Assembly: GCF_900104055.1 (NCBI RefSeq)
Contig: NZ_FNJQ01000017.1
Coordinates: 1-64,000, forward strand
Source: Pseudoselenomonas ruminantium
Lineage (GTDB): Bacteria; Bacillota; Negativicutes; Selenomonadales; Selenomonadaceae
DNA length: 64,000 nt
Direction: 5' to 3'
Shown in pieces: positions 1 to 8,194 of this stretch. Under the pieces are notes generated by a model. The model saw nothing but the letters and a program-made list of their open reading frames with translations. It did not search any database and was not told where the DNA came from. Position numbers and translations under genes: made by a program. Each line of letters opens with the position of its first letter. Positions within the stretch are counted from its first letter, which is position 1.

Positions 1-258
1 GAAGCTGCTCCTAGTACGAGAGGACCGGAGTGGACGGACCGCCGGTGTACCAGTTGTTTCGCCAGAAGCATAGCTGGGTAGCTGCGTCCGGAAGGGATAA
101 ACGCTGAAAGCATCTAAGCGTGAAGCCTGTCCCGAGATGAAGTATCTCATGGAGTAATCCAGTAAGATTCCTTGAAGAAGACAAGGTAGATAGGTTGGGA
201 GTGGAAGTGCCGTAAGGCATGCAGCGGACCAATACTAATAAATCGAGGGCTTATCTTT
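1..258 (+). rRNA. 23S ribosomal RNA, 3' end (partial)
   Basis: The window opens inside the 3' part of 23S rRNA. The sarcin-ricin loop core AGTACGAGAGGACC is visible near position 13, followed by the conserved helices of domain VI. The mature 3' end is not sharply defined; the conserved 3'-terminal sequence fades out around 255-260. The 5' part lies outside the window. Confidence 0.95.
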
Positions 259-330
259 CAAGAACTAAGATGTTCGACATTGAAATTTCTTCTGTATAGT
301 TTTGAATGTGCATAACATTCAACTGAATAT

Positions 331-446
331 CTGGTGACGATAGCTGAGTGGATCCACCTGTTCCCATACCGAACACAGTAGTTAAGCACTCATACGCCGA
401 AAGTACTTGTCTGGAGACGGACTGGGAGGATAGGGCGTTGCCAGTT
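331..446 (+). rRNA. 5S ribosomal RNA
   Basis: About 116 nt follow the 23S end after a spacer of some 70 nt. The conserved 5S core is visible (CCATACCGAACACAG, then AAGTACTTGTCTGGAGACGG, then GGGAGGATAGG). The two ends, CTGGTGACGATAGC and GGCGTTGCCAG, can pair into helix I. Together with the 23S end it closes an rRNA operon. Confidence 0.93.
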
Positions 447-453
447 AAATGAT

Positions 454-478
454 GAGCACCCTGCGGGGTGCTTTTTTT
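454..478 (+). terminator. Terminator of the rRNA operon
   Basis: The hairpin AGCACCC-TGC-GGGGTGCT is followed directly by a run of seven T. It lies 8 nt after the 5S 3' end. From here to the chemoreceptor start at 598 I see no gene, only AT-rich leader sequence. Confidence 0.9.
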
Positions 479-597
479 CGTATATTTATTTATCCAACCT
501 AAAGTCGGTAGTTGGCAGGAATTTTTCTCTCGAAGTGGAATTATCTATGATGAAGCAAGAAAATGGATTGGGATAATGAGATTAGGGAGGAATATTT

Positions 598-2568
598 ATG
601 GGATTAAAACAGAAGTTTATGGCCTTATCTGGTCTGATGGGATTGCTCTTGGCAATCGTATCCATCGTGGGCTATTTTATGGCCAGCTCGGCGCTGCGGG
701 AAAGCGTGGACAGCGAACTGCGCACGACGATTTCCAATGAAGCGAATGAGTTGAATGGCTGGTTGCAGGAGAAAAAGGCTTTTGGTGTAGCAACCACCAA
801 CCATATGACCAGTCTGAATGGCAATATGGAAATCATGCAGACAAAGGAAACTCTGGGCACGACGATTTCCGATAAGGAAATCCTGGAGATGACCGCCGGA
901 ACTGAGGATGGCTGGTTCTTCGGTTTCAATTCCGGTGATAACACGGGCAAGAAAGACCCGCGGGAGCGCCCTTGGTACAAAGACGCCAAGGCAAAGGATA
1001 AGCCGGTCTTTACGGATGCCTATATTGATACGAACACCAATAAACTGGTCGTATCCGTCGCTGCGCCGATTAAAGCCAATGGGCAGTTTGTCGGGGCGAC
1101 CTGCTTGGATATCGCACTGGATGTGCTTACCGAACAGACCAATCACATGAAGTATCATGGTGAAGGCGCAGGCATTATCGCCGAGGCAAACGGCAATATT
1201 CTGGCAACCTCTGGTGCCGGTGAACCGATGAAGAATTTTAAGGAAATTGATGGTCTGGGCAGTCATTTCGATGAAATGCTCAAGAATAAAGAAGGTTATT
1301 TTGAAGTAACGATTGATGGGCAGGACAAGCTATTTGCCTATACGACGGTGCCGGAAACCGGCTGGCTTATGGGCATCTCGGTTCCGAGTGATTTCGTATT
1401 TGCTTCCCTTACGCATTTGAAAATCGTGTTTGCGGTTCTGACGGTAGTCGGACTTTTGCTGGCAGCATTTATATGCATGACTTTTGCCAATCGGATTACT
1501 ACACCGATTGAAAGCCTTGAGTCGCATGCCACGCATTTGGCTAACGGGATTTTGGCAATTGAGAATCTGCCTGTAACGTCCAGTGATGAAATTGGCTCGC
1601 TTACGAACGCGTTTAACACCATGAGTGGGAATTTGCGCAATTTGATTTCTAAGATGGCGGCAACCAGTGAGCAGGTGGCGGCTTCTTCTGAGGAACTTAC
1701 AGCCAATGCCCAGCAGTCTGCCGAGGCTTCTGTCCATGTGGCTGAAACCGTGGGTGAAGTTTCCATGAATATGGAAGAGCAGCTGCATAATATCGATAAT
1801 GCCAAATCCAACGTGGACAGTGTATATGAAGATGTGACTTCCATGGCAGAAAAGGCACGTACGGTTACTGAAACTTCGGGACGTACAGCAGAAGCTGCGC
1901 ATAAAGGTGCATCTTTGATGGAAACCGCAGTCAAACGCATGGGCAACATTGAGAAAAGTGTGCTGGCTTCGGCTGATGTGGTGCAGAAGCTGGGCGAAAA
2001 CAGCAGTCAGATCGGGCAGATTGTCGAGGCGATTTCCTCCATTGCTGAGCAGACGAATCTCTTGTCACTCAATGCGGCGATTGAAGCTGCCAGAGCTGGT
2101 GAGCATGGTCGGGGCTTTGCGGTAGTAGCAGAGGAAGTCCGCAAGCTGGCCGCCGAATCCCAGGATTCAGCCGAGCAGATCAAGGAACGGATCATGTCCA
2201 TCCAGAATGACACCTATGAGGCTGTCAAGGCCATGCAGGCCGGGACGGATGAGGTGAAGAGCGGTACCGCTGCCATTCGGGAGGTGGGTGAGCAGTTTGA
2301 AGGTATCCTCACTATGGTAAACGGCATCAAGATGCAGATGGATGAGATCAATGGTTCGGTAGAGGTAGTAGCCGCAGGTGCTGGCAATATCGTCAACGCG
2401 GTGGATTCCATTGATAGCATCAGCCGCAAGACTTCGGAAAATACCCAGACCATTTCGGCGGCGACGCAGGAACAGTCAGCGTCTAATGAAGAAATCGCTG
2501 CAGCCTCTCAGGCCTTGGCGAATATGGCTACCGATATGCAGGCAGCCATTGGCAAATTCAAATTGTAA
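598..2568 (+). CDS. Methyl-accepting chemotaxis protein with periplasmic dCache-like sensor
   Basis: This 656-aa transmembrane chemoreceptor has a first membrane helix at about residues 10-32 and a periplasmic sensor to about residue 270. The sensor contains an RERPWY motif followed by an FTDAYID segment, as in dCache_1 ligand-binding domains. A second membrane helix lies at about 272-297, followed by HAMP and a long coiled coil. The conserved signalling tip ([20 protein letters not shown], then [15 protein letters not shown]) lies near residues 480-515. It should relay ligand binding to CheA/CheW. The RPWY pattern resembles amino-acid-binding Cache domains, but the ligand cannot be named from this alone. 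The start follows AGGGAGG by 8 nt. It stands alone, between the rRNA terminator and its own terminator. Confidence 0.93.
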   Translation: MGLKQKFMALSGLMGLLLAIVSIVGYFMASSALRESVDSELRTTISNEANELNGWLQEKKAFGVATTNHMTSLNGNMEIMQTKETLGTTISDKEILEMTAGTEDGWFFGFNSGDNTGKKDPRERPWYKDAKAKDKPVFTDAYIDTNTNKLVVSVAAPIKANGQFVGATCLDIALDVLTEQTNHMKYHGEGAGIIAEANGNILATSGAGEPMKNFKEIDGLGSHFDEMLKNKEGYFEVTIDGQDKLFAYTTVPETGWLMGISVPSDFVFASLTHLKIVFAVLTVVGLLLAAFICMTFANRITTPIESLESHATHLANGILAIENLPVTSSDEIGSLTNAFNTMSGNLRNLISKMAATSEQVAASSEELTANAQQSAEASVHVAETVGEVSMNMEEQLHNIDNAKSNVDSVYEDVTSMAEKARTVTETSGRTAEAAHKGASLMETAVKRMGNIEKSVLASADVVQKLGENSSQIGQIVEAISSIAEQTNLLSLNAAIEAARAGEHGRGFAVVAEEVRKLAAESQDSAEQIKERIMSIQNDTYEAVKAMQAGTDEVKSGTAAIREVGEQFEGILTMVNGIKMQMDEINGSVEVVAAGAGNIVNAVDSIDSISRKTSENTQTISAATQEQSASNEEIAAASQALANMATDMQAAIGKFKL

Positions 2569-2570
2569 AT

Positions 2571-2612
2571 AAAAAGCTCCGTGCGATACGTTGATGCGCA
2601 CGGAGCTTTTTA
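2571..2612. terminator. Bidirectional terminator between the chemoreceptor and deoD
   Basis: AAAAAGCTCCGTGCG pairs with CGCACGGAGCTTTTT across a short loop. A-run and T-run flank the stem, so it can end transcription of both converging genes. Confidence 0.9.
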
Positions 2613-2624
2613 TGTTTTTAGAAA

Positions 2625-3335
2625 TCAGTCTTCGATAGCGGTTTCCAGAGCAATCTTGATCATGTCGTTGAAGGTGGTCTGGCGTTCTTCGGCCGTGCAG
2701 GCTTCGCCGGTCAGGAGATGGTCGCTGACGGTGAAGAGGGCCAGGGCCTGAACATGGGCTTCGGCAGCCAGCGTGTAGAGGGCTGCTGCTTCCATTTCGA
2801 CAGCGAGGATGCCGTATTTACGAAGTTTTTCGTTGTCGATTTCTTCATCGTAGAAACGGTCCACGGAGATGATATTGCCGACCGTGGCATTGAGGTTGAG
2901 TTTCTTGCTGTTGGCTACAGCCTTGGACAGCAGGTTGTAGTCGGCAATGGGGCAGTAGTTGATATTGCCGCCGAAGATGTTGCGGATCATGGAAGAATCC
3001 GTGCTGGCAGCCTGAGCAATCAGCACATCGCGCAGTTTCACATCGGGGTGCATGCCGCCGCAAGTGCCGACGCGGAAGAGCTTCTTGCAGCCAAAGTGAT
3101 GGATGAGCTCATGCACATAGATGGAGATGGAGGGCATGCCCATGCCAGTACCCTGTACGGAAACGGGGACGCCTTTGTACTTGCCCGTGAAACCCAGGAT
3201 GTTGCGTACGGAGGTGTACTGTTTTACATCCTCGAGGAAATTTTCCGCAATGAATTTTGCCCGCAGGGGATCGCCAGGGAGCAGAATGCGTTCTGCTACT
3301 TCGCCTTTTTCAGCAGCAATATGAGGAGTTGCCAT
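2625..3335 (-). CDS. deoD: Purine-nucleoside phosphorylase DeoD
   Basis: This 236-aa cytosolic enzyme splits purine (deoxy)nucleosides with phosphate into base and (deoxy)ribose-1-phosphate, in purine salvage. Its length fits hexameric DeoD proteins (about 235-239 aa). Visible family motifs are MATPHI at the N terminus, [31 protein letters not shown] and the nucleoside-binding EMEAAALY. The start at 3335 was chosen over an upstream ATG in frame because AGAAGGAA lies 7-8 nt before it and family members begin here. It is monocistronic and divergent from the outer-membrane protein gene at 3528. Confidence 0.95.
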   Translation of the reverse strand: MATPHIAAEKGEVAERILLPGDPLRAKFIAENFLEDVKQYTSVRNILGFTGKYKGVPVSVQGTGMGMPSISIYVHELIHHFGCKKLFRVGTCGGMHPDVKLRDVLIAQAASTDSSMIRNIFGGNINYCPIADYNLLSKAVANSKKLNLNATVGNIISVDRFYDEEIDNEKLRKYGILAVEMEAAALYTLAAEAHVQALALFTVSDHLLTGEACTAEERQTTFNDMIKIALETAIED

Positions 3336-3467
3336 GTTTAATTCCTTCTTTCTGACCAATATTTATAAAACTATAATTATTATAAGGAATAAATAAAAAA
3401 TAAGCAAAGGTCATTTGTCCGAAATTTTACGAGAAAATTCGTGTATACATGGAAAAAATAAGAAAGC

Positions 3468-3496
3468 TTGACAGTGACAATAAAATAAGTTAACCT
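3468..3496 (+). promoter_or_regulatory. Sigma-A-type promoter for the small outer-membrane protein gene
   Basis: TTGACA (3468-3473), a 17-bp spacer and TAACCT (3491-3496) lie 31 bp before the start codon. The -35 is perfect; the -10 matches at three of six positions. Confidence 0.55.
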
Positions 3497-3527
3497 AAGG
3501 GAAGTTCTTTTTTGGGAGGTATTACAA

Positions 3528-4031
3528 ATGAAGAAAACAGTTCTGGCCCTGGCGGCAGTTATGTTAGCAGGTGCTTCGATGGCTTCGGCAGCACCAATTC
3601 ATCAGATGGCTAAGCATGAGACAGCTATTGGCGTAGGTACGAAGGATTCCTATATCGAACATAAGGTTACCGGCAAGGCAACGGTAGGTTTTGCCTATGC
3701 TGACCGCGATGAATATGGTGATCAGAAGGATGCTTATCTGCAGTATGATGTTGTCAGTTCTGAGGTCAAGCTGATCGGCGGTTATCGCTGGGATATGGGC
3801 GGCGAGAAGAACAATGCTTTTGGTGGTGTGGCACTGAGCACGCCGAAAGTCATGGGGTTTGATGCCTATGCTTCCTATATTGCGGGCAAAGATTTCAATG
3901 AGACGCAGGTGGGTATCAACAAGGATATCCTGTTCAATGTGGGTCTCAATGTGAATTATCATAACTTCAAGCCTCGTCATGGCGGCCATCATGAAAATGC
4001 TGTAGGCGTAGGACTGAATGTCAAATTTTAA
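3528..4031 (+). CDS. Small secreted beta-barrel-like outer-membrane protein
   Basis: This 167-aa protein begins with a clear Sec signal peptide (MKKTVLALAAVMLAGASMASA, likely cut near residue 21). The remainder is rich in alternating aromatic and polar residues (VGFAYADRD, YLQYDVV, GLNVNYHNF). It ends in NVKF with a terminal Phe, the pattern recognised by the BAM machinery for outer-membrane beta-barrels. It is short, enough for about eight strands. I do not recognise a functional family; a structural or small porin-like role in the diderm envelope is inference. The start follows GGGAGGT by 7 nt. It appears monocistronic. Confidence 0.75.
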   Translation: MKKTVLALAAVMLAGASMASAAPIHQMAKHETAIGVGTKDSYIEHKVTGKATVGFAYADRDEYGDQKDAYLQYDVVSSEVKLIGGYRWDMGGEKNNAFGGVALSTPKVMGFDAYASYIAGKDFNETQVGINKDILFNVGLNVNYHNFKPRHGGHHENAVGVGLNVKF

Positions 4032-4045
4032 AGGTTAAATTTTCC

Positions 4046-4074
4046 TTGACAGTTTATCGGCGAACCTGTTAAAC
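4046..4074 (+). promoter_or_regulatory. Promoter upstream of the riboswitch candidate
   Basis: TTGACA (4046-4051), a 17-bp spacer and TTAAAC (4069-4074). Transcription would start near 4081, about 20 nt before the first helix of the structured leader. Confidence 0.55.
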
Positions 4075-4094
4075 TGATGATATGAAAAGTGAAT

Positions 4095-4194
4095 AGGCTA
4101 TGCAGGACTGACGGATTAGTGGAATTGACCACATGTACTGCATGGTTTTGATAAGCCGACCGTCTGGGCAGAGATTTTGTCCAGGCGGTCGTTT
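4095..4194 (+). promoter_or_regulatory. Candidate ZTP (pfl) riboswitch with expression-platform hairpin
   Basis: The leader folds as expected for the ZTP class. P1 is ATGCAG/CTGCAT (4100-4105 with 4138-4143). Inside it lie GACTGACGG and helix P2, GTGG/CCAC (4119-4122 with 4129-4132). After a linker comes the class's 3' element CCGTCTGGGCA. GACGG can pair with CCGTC, the position of the known pseudoknot (GGCG/CGCC in the consensus I remember). The 3' element alternatively forms a 13-bp hairpin, CGACCGTCTGGGC with GTCCAGGCGGTCG (4157-4191), mutually exclusive with the pseudoknot. The hairpin lacks a strong T-run. The assignment rests on remembered consensus, not a covariance search. Confidence 0.65.
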
Positions 4195-4253
4195 GCGTTT
4201 GGGATGAAATCTCTTTTCGGTTGCTGCCTTGGGCAGCAGAAAGGATGGTTTTC

Positions 4254-5471
4254 ATGCGGAATCGTTGGCTGATTGCTTTGGCTGCTGTGGGGATTCATAT
4301 TTCCATTGGCAGCGTCTATGCCTGGAGTGTACTGACCCGGCCAATCATGGCGGAGATGGGCTTTACGCTCGCGGAGACGACCTGGACTTTTTCCCTGGCA
4401 ATCTTGTTCCTTGGCATGTCGGCGGGCTTTTTGGGGCGGTTTGTGGAAAAGCATGGCCCGAAGAAAAGCGGCCTGCTCTCCATGCTGTTCTTTGGTTCGG
4501 GGATGTTTGGCACGGCGCTGGCACTCCATCTGCACAGTCTGCTGCTGCTTTATCTCTTCTATGGCGTAATTGGCGGTATCGGCCTGGGCGTCGGCTATAT
4601 CACACCGGTATCTACTTTGGTCAAGTATTTCCCGAACCATCGTGGTTTTGCTACGGGGCTGGCCATTATGGGCTTTGGTTTTGCAGCCTTGATTGCTGGG
4701 CCGGTCATGCAGTATCTGACGGCGCAGTTTGGTCTGGTGGAAAATTTCTTGATTCTCGGTACGGTCTATATGGTGCTGATTGGCGTCTCGGCCCTGTATT
4801 TGAAGCCGCCGGTCATGCCGGAGGGAAGCACGGCGGTGAAAAAGCTCCAGCATGGGGCTACGGCGGCTGAGGCCATCAAGACCTGGCAGTTCGGGGCGCT
4901 CTGGTGGGTATTCTTCGTCAATATCACCTGTGGCATCGGCCTTCTGGCGGTAGCTTCGCCCATGGCCCAGCAGGTCACGGGCATGGATGCGGCGCAGGCG
5001 GCCTCGATGGTGGGCATCATCGGCCTGTTGAACGGCGGCGGACGCATCCTCTGGTCCACGCTTTCGGATTATCTTGGGCGCGGCCTTACCTATATGACCT
5101 TCTTTGCTTTGGAAATTGTGGCCTTCTGGCTGCTGGCTGGCACCCGTGATGCGATGCTCTTCCAGATGCTGGTGTTCCTGATCATCAGCTGCTATGGCGG
5201 TGGTTTTTCCTGTATGCCGGCTTATCTTTCCGATATTTTTGGCACCAGAGAACTCAGCGCCATCCATGGCCGGGTGCTTACGGCCTGGGGCGTGGCTGGT
5301 GTCGTGGGGCCGACCATCGTTTCGTGGTTCTGGGAACACACCCATAGCTATGCGGATACGCTCTATTTCTTTGCGGCTTGTTTCGTGTTGAATCTGCTGA
5401 TTGCTGTGGCGCTGAAGGTCTATGGTATTTCGACGGCAGTATCCGTAAAGATTGCGCAGCCCCATTCCTAA
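4254..5471 (+). CDS. MFS transporter of the oxalate/formate antiporter (OFA) family
   Basis: A 405-aa inner-membrane protein with about 12 hydrophobic segments. OFA-like features are the N-terminal NRWLIALAAVGIHISIGSVY followed by AWSVLTRPI, the cytoplasmic loop FVEKHGPKKSG, and GGIGLGVGYITPVSTLVKYF followed by PNHRGFATGLA. OFA members exchange small carboxylates such as oxalate and formate. The start at 4254 follows AAAGGA by 8 nt; two in-frame ATGs upstream lack such spacing. The ZTP-type leader suggests control by ZTP/ZMP, which accumulates when 10-formyl-THF is short. This fits a role in formate supply or export, but the substrate is not proven by sequence. The palindrome CCCCCATGGGGG just after the stop may act as a weak terminator. 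Confidence 0.85.
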   Translation: MRNRWLIALAAVGIHISIGSVYAWSVLTRPIMAEMGFTLAETTWTFSLAILFLGMSAGFLGRFVEKHGPKKSGLLSMLFFGSGMFGTALALHLHSLLLLYLFYGVIGGIGLGVGYITPVSTLVKYFPNHRGFATGLAIMGFGFAALIAGPVMQYLTAQFGLVENFLILGTVYMVLIGVSALYLKPPVMPEGSTAVKKLQHGATAAEAIKTWQFGALWWVFFVNITCGIGLLAVASPMAQQVTGMDAAQAASMVGIIGLLNGGGRILWSTLSDYLGRGLTYMTFFALEIVAFWLLAGTRDAMLFQMLVFLIISCYGGGFSCMPAYLSDIFGTRELSAIHGRVLTAWGVAGVVGPTIVSWFWEHTHSYADTLYFFAACFVLNLLIAVALKVYGISTAVSVKIAQPHS

Positions 5472-5575
5472 AAAAATATCCCCCATGGGGGCTTACGGCT
5501 TTCTTGGCAATGGATTAAAATGAAGAAAGATTCATTATTCTTATTCATTTTATCTAGCCAAAGGAGTTGAGAAAA

Positions 5576-6583
5576 ATGCATATTCCTGAGAATTACTTAA
5601 GTCCCTCGACCTGCGCGGTGATGGGAGCGGCCATGCTGCCGGTCTGGTTCATGGCGGTGCAGAAGGTGAAACAGGAGATCCCAAAAGAGAAGATGCCGCT
5701 TCTGGGAATTGGCGCGGCCTTTTCTTTCCTGGGCATGATGTTCAATATCCCGCTGCCGGGCGGCACTACGGGGCATGCAGTGGGAGCGACCTTGCTGGCT
5801 ATCATGTTCGGCCCCTGGTCAGCTTGTCTGGCCGTCAGTGTGGCATTATTTGTACAGGCTTTATTCTTTGGTGATGGTGGCATCCTGGCTTTTGGCGCGA
5901 ATTGTTTCAATATGGCCTTTGTGATGCCTTTTGCGGGCTGGGGCATTTACCGAGTCTTGAAGCGTATGTGGCCGCAGCATGAACTGGTGGCAGCCGGGAT
6001 CGGCTCCTATGTGGGCATCAATATGGCAGCGTTTTGTGCGGCTATCGAGTTTGGCATCCAGCCATTGCTCTTTACCGATGCAGCCGGGCAAGCGCTCTAT
6101 TGTCCGTATCCGCTCTCGATTTCCATCCCGGCGATGATGGTGGGCCATCTGACCTTGTTTGGCCTGGCTGAAGCAATCTTTACGACAGCGATTCTCGGTT
6201 ATCTGCAGAAAACGGCACCGGTTGTCCTGGAACAGACAGGCGAAGCTGCCGGCAAGGCGGTTTATGGCCTGCTGGCCCTGCTGATCGTGGGCACACCTTT
6301 GGGGCTGTTGGCTGCGGGCACAGCCTGGGGTGAATGGGCCCCGGAAGAACTGGCGGAGCAGGACTTCTTGGGGACGGCTTTGGGGTATACGCCGGCTGGC
6401 ATGGAAGATGGTTTTTCCTTTGAGGCACTGTTTCCTGATTATGCGATTGCCGGTATGCCGGAAAGCTTTGGCTATATCCTGTCTGCAATCATCGGCACGG
6501 CTTTGCTGGTGGTGGCGTTCAAGGCAGTGGGCTCGCTTATCGGGGGACGTACCGATTATGATGCCACGATGCAGGGGCATTGA
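5576..6583 (+). CDS. cbiM: CbiM/NikM-type substrate-binding membrane component of a Co/Ni ECF transporter
   Basis: A 335-aa membrane protein that captures Co(II) or Ni(II) for import. It begins MHIPENYLSP; the Met-His N terminus is the metal ligand in this family, which settles the start at ATG 5576, 9 nt after AAGGAG, rather than the in-frame TTG at 5567. About seven to eight hydrophobic helices follow, with a conserved NIPLPGGTTGHAVGA loop. The C-terminal part (PDYAIAG..ESFGYILSAIIG) resembles the fused N-domain of NikMN proteins, which would explain why no separate cbiN gene follows. It is the first gene of cbiM-cbiQ-cbiO. Metal choice, Co versus Ni, cannot be read from the sequence. Confidence 0.88.
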   Translation: MHIPENYLSPSTCAVMGAAMLPVWFMAVQKVKQEIPKEKMPLLGIGAAFSFLGMMFNIPLPGGTTGHAVGATLLAIMFGPWSACLAVSVALFVQALFFGDGGILAFGANCFNMAFVMPFAGWGIYRVLKRMWPQHELVAAGIGSYVGINMAAFCAAIEFGIQPLLFTDAAGQALYCPYPLSISIPAMMVGHLTLFGLAEAIFTTAILGYLQKTAPVVLEQTGEAAGKAVYGLLALLIVGTPLGLLAAGTAWGEWAPEELAEQDFLGTALGYTPAGMEDGFSFEALFPDYAIAGMPESFGYILSAIIGTALLVVAFKAVGSLIGGRTDYDATMQGH

Positions 6584-6613
6584 TTTAGATAAGGCTTTGT
6601 GAGGCGATAACGA

Positions 6614-7414
6614 TTGAATCTTCCGGAATGGTTACAAGCGGAAGAAGTATATCAGCCAGACCGGGACCGGGACTATTTTATCTCCCGGTCCCTTTTGCGT
6701 GTTCTGGCGGTACTTCTAAGCATACGCCAGCAGGCGTATGTCAAAATGCGGCATCATTTTTCTGCGGCGGGAACTTTGGGATTCCTGCTCGGCTGGCTGC
6801 TGCTCTGCGTGGCCGCGCATACAACGGCCTTCTTGTTCTGCCAGCTGGCGTTGGTGCTGGTAATGCTATGTTTTTTGCGCGGGCGGGCGATACGTCAAAT
6901 CTTGCAGGGGGCTATGGCTGCCGTGCTTTTTTCCCTGTTGCTAATTTTGCCTGCGCTTTGGTTGGGCAGCGGGACCATGGTCTTGCTGATTCCATTTAAG
7001 ACTTTTTTGACCGTTGCTTCGCTGGCATTGCTGCGCCAGTATCTGCCATGGAATAAGCTCACGCAGGCCCTGCGGTTTTTTCGGGTGCCGCAGGAGGTCA
7101 TCTTTATTCTCGATACGACCTTGCGCTATGTCGCATTGCTCGGGGAAATGGCCGGGGACATGCTGATTGCGCTCAAACTGCGCTCCGTGGGGAGGAACCA
7201 GCGGAAACAACAGGCTTTGGGCAGCATTCTCGGACGGCTGCTGTTGCGCTCGCGGGAAATGTCGCAGGCCATGTATGAGGCCATGGTCTGCCGCGGCTTT
7301 ACCGGCGAATATTCGAGAGCTGAAGCAGGAAAATTGCAGCGGGCTGACGTATTGTTATGGTTGGTATATCTTATATATTTTTATTTATTTTGGCAGTTGG
7401 AGGTAAGCTTTTGA
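6614..7414 (+). CDS. cbiQ: CbiQ-type transmembrane coupling (T) component of the Co/Ni ECF transporter
   Basis: A 266-aa membrane protein that couples the CbiO ATPase to CbiM. Four to five hydrophobic segments lie at about 48-130 and 235-262. The cytoplasmic region carries the T-component helices with ALKLRSVG and EAMVCRGFTGEY, matching the A-R-G coupling motifs of EcfT/CbiQ proteins. A TTG start at 6614 after GAGGCG is the only good start in this frame. It begins 31 nt after cbiM and its stop overlaps the start of cbiO (TTGA), so the three genes are translationally coupled. Confidence 0.87.
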   Translation: MNLPEWLQAEEVYQPDRDRDYFISRSLLRVLAVLLSIRQQAYVKMRHHFSAAGTLGFLLGWLLLCVAAHTTAFLFCQLALVLVMLCFLRGRAIRQILQGAMAAVLFSLLLILPALWLGSGTMVLLIPFKTFLTVASLALLRQYLPWNKLTQALRFFRVPQEVIFILDTTLRYVALLGEMAGDMLIALKLRSVGRNQRKQQALGSILGRLLLRSREMSQAMYEAMVCRGFTGEYSRAEAGKLQRADVLLWLVYLIYFYLFWQLEVSF

Positions 7415-8082
7415 TTCGCTTGGAAGATGTTTGTTATGCCTATGACGGCGTGCCGGTGCTCAGGCATGTGGATTGTACGATTGCCAAAGGAGAAGCCGTG
7501 GCCCTTAGCGGCCCGAATGGTGCAGGCAAGTCCACCCTGCTGCGCATGCTCAATGGCCTGATCTATCCGGAGCTGGGACGGTATTTGTTCAAGGGAACGG
7601 AGATCACGGCGGCCAGGATGCGGGAGCATCGCTATGCCAAATCTTTTCATCAGCAGGTGGGCTTTGTCTGGCAAAATCCCGATATCCAGCTGTTCTGCGG
7701 CAGTGTGGCGGAGGAACTGGCCTTTGGCCCGGAGCAGATGGGACTTCCGGCTGAGGAAATCGAGCGCCGGGTGGAAGATGCTTTGGAACTTGCGGGTATC
7801 ACACATTTGCGGGAACGGGCGCCCTATACACTGTCTGGCGGTGAGAAGAAGAAAACGGCCATCGCTTCCATCCTGACCATGAATCCTGCGGTTTGGACTC
7901 TCGATGAACCGCTGAGTGCGTTGGATGAAGCGAGCCAGCAATGGCTCATCGAGTTCCTGCTTGCGCTCAAACAAGCGGGCAAAACCTTGATCTTTTCCAC
8001 GCACGATGCAGGATTGACACGGCAGCTGGCAGATAAGGAAATCCGGCTGGATGCTGCACATTTGTGCACCATACGGTCCTGA
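7411..8082 (+). CDS. cbiO: CbiO-type ATPase of the Co/Ni ECF transporter
   Basis: A 223-aa ABC ATPase that powers CbiM-CbiQ. Visible are Walker A (GPNGAGKST), the Q-loop (WQNPDIQLF, typical of ECF ATPases), the signature LSGGEKKK, Walker B plus D-loop (TLDEPLSALD) and the switch His (STHD). The TTG start at 7411 lies 7 nt after GGAGG and overlaps the cbiQ stop. An upstream in-frame ATG at 7357 would add an 18-residue hydrophobic extension unlike the family and was rejected. The C terminus is short compared with CbiO proteins of about 270 aa. Confidence 0.9.
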   Translation: MIRLEDVCYAYDGVPVLRHVDCTIAKGEAVALSGPNGAGKSTLLRMLNGLIYPELGRYLFKGTEITAARMREHRYAKSFHQQVGFVWQNPDIQLFCGSVAEELAFGPEQMGLPAEEIERRVEDALELAGITHLRERAPYTLSGGEKKKTAIASILTMNPAVWTLDEPLSALDEASQQWLIEFLLALKQAGKTLIFSTHDAGLTRQLADKEIRLDAAHLCTIRS

Positions 8083-8109
8083 AAGCCTGTGTAAAAAATA
8101 TAATTTTAC

Positions 8110-8138
8110 TTGCGTTAGTTTGCGATAGCCTGTAAAAT
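8110..8138 (+). promoter_or_regulatory. Promoter of the polyamine operon
   Basis: TTGCGT (8110-8115), a 17-bp spacer and TAAAAT (8133-8138), in the AT-rich gap between cbiO and the arginine decarboxylase gene. Confidence 0.55.
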
Positions 8139-8194
8139 TTTATGAGTAACAATATTAGCGATAATTGTCGGATTATTCATTTAGGGAGGCGGAA

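Noticed and set aside
468-740. Open frame of 90 codons overlapping the rRNA terminator and the chemoreceptor start
   Set aside because: It begins inside the terminator hairpin and lies out of frame within the chemoreceptor gene, without a ribosome-binding site.
4116-5486. 456-codon minus-strand frame opposite the OFA transporter
   Set aside because: Low-complexity His/Arg/Gln-rich translation typical of the antisense of a GC-rich membrane protein gene.
5472-5575. Cobalamin riboswitch before cbiM
   Set aside because: The gap is only about 100 nt, too short for a cobalamin aptamer, and no B12-box-like sequence is visible.
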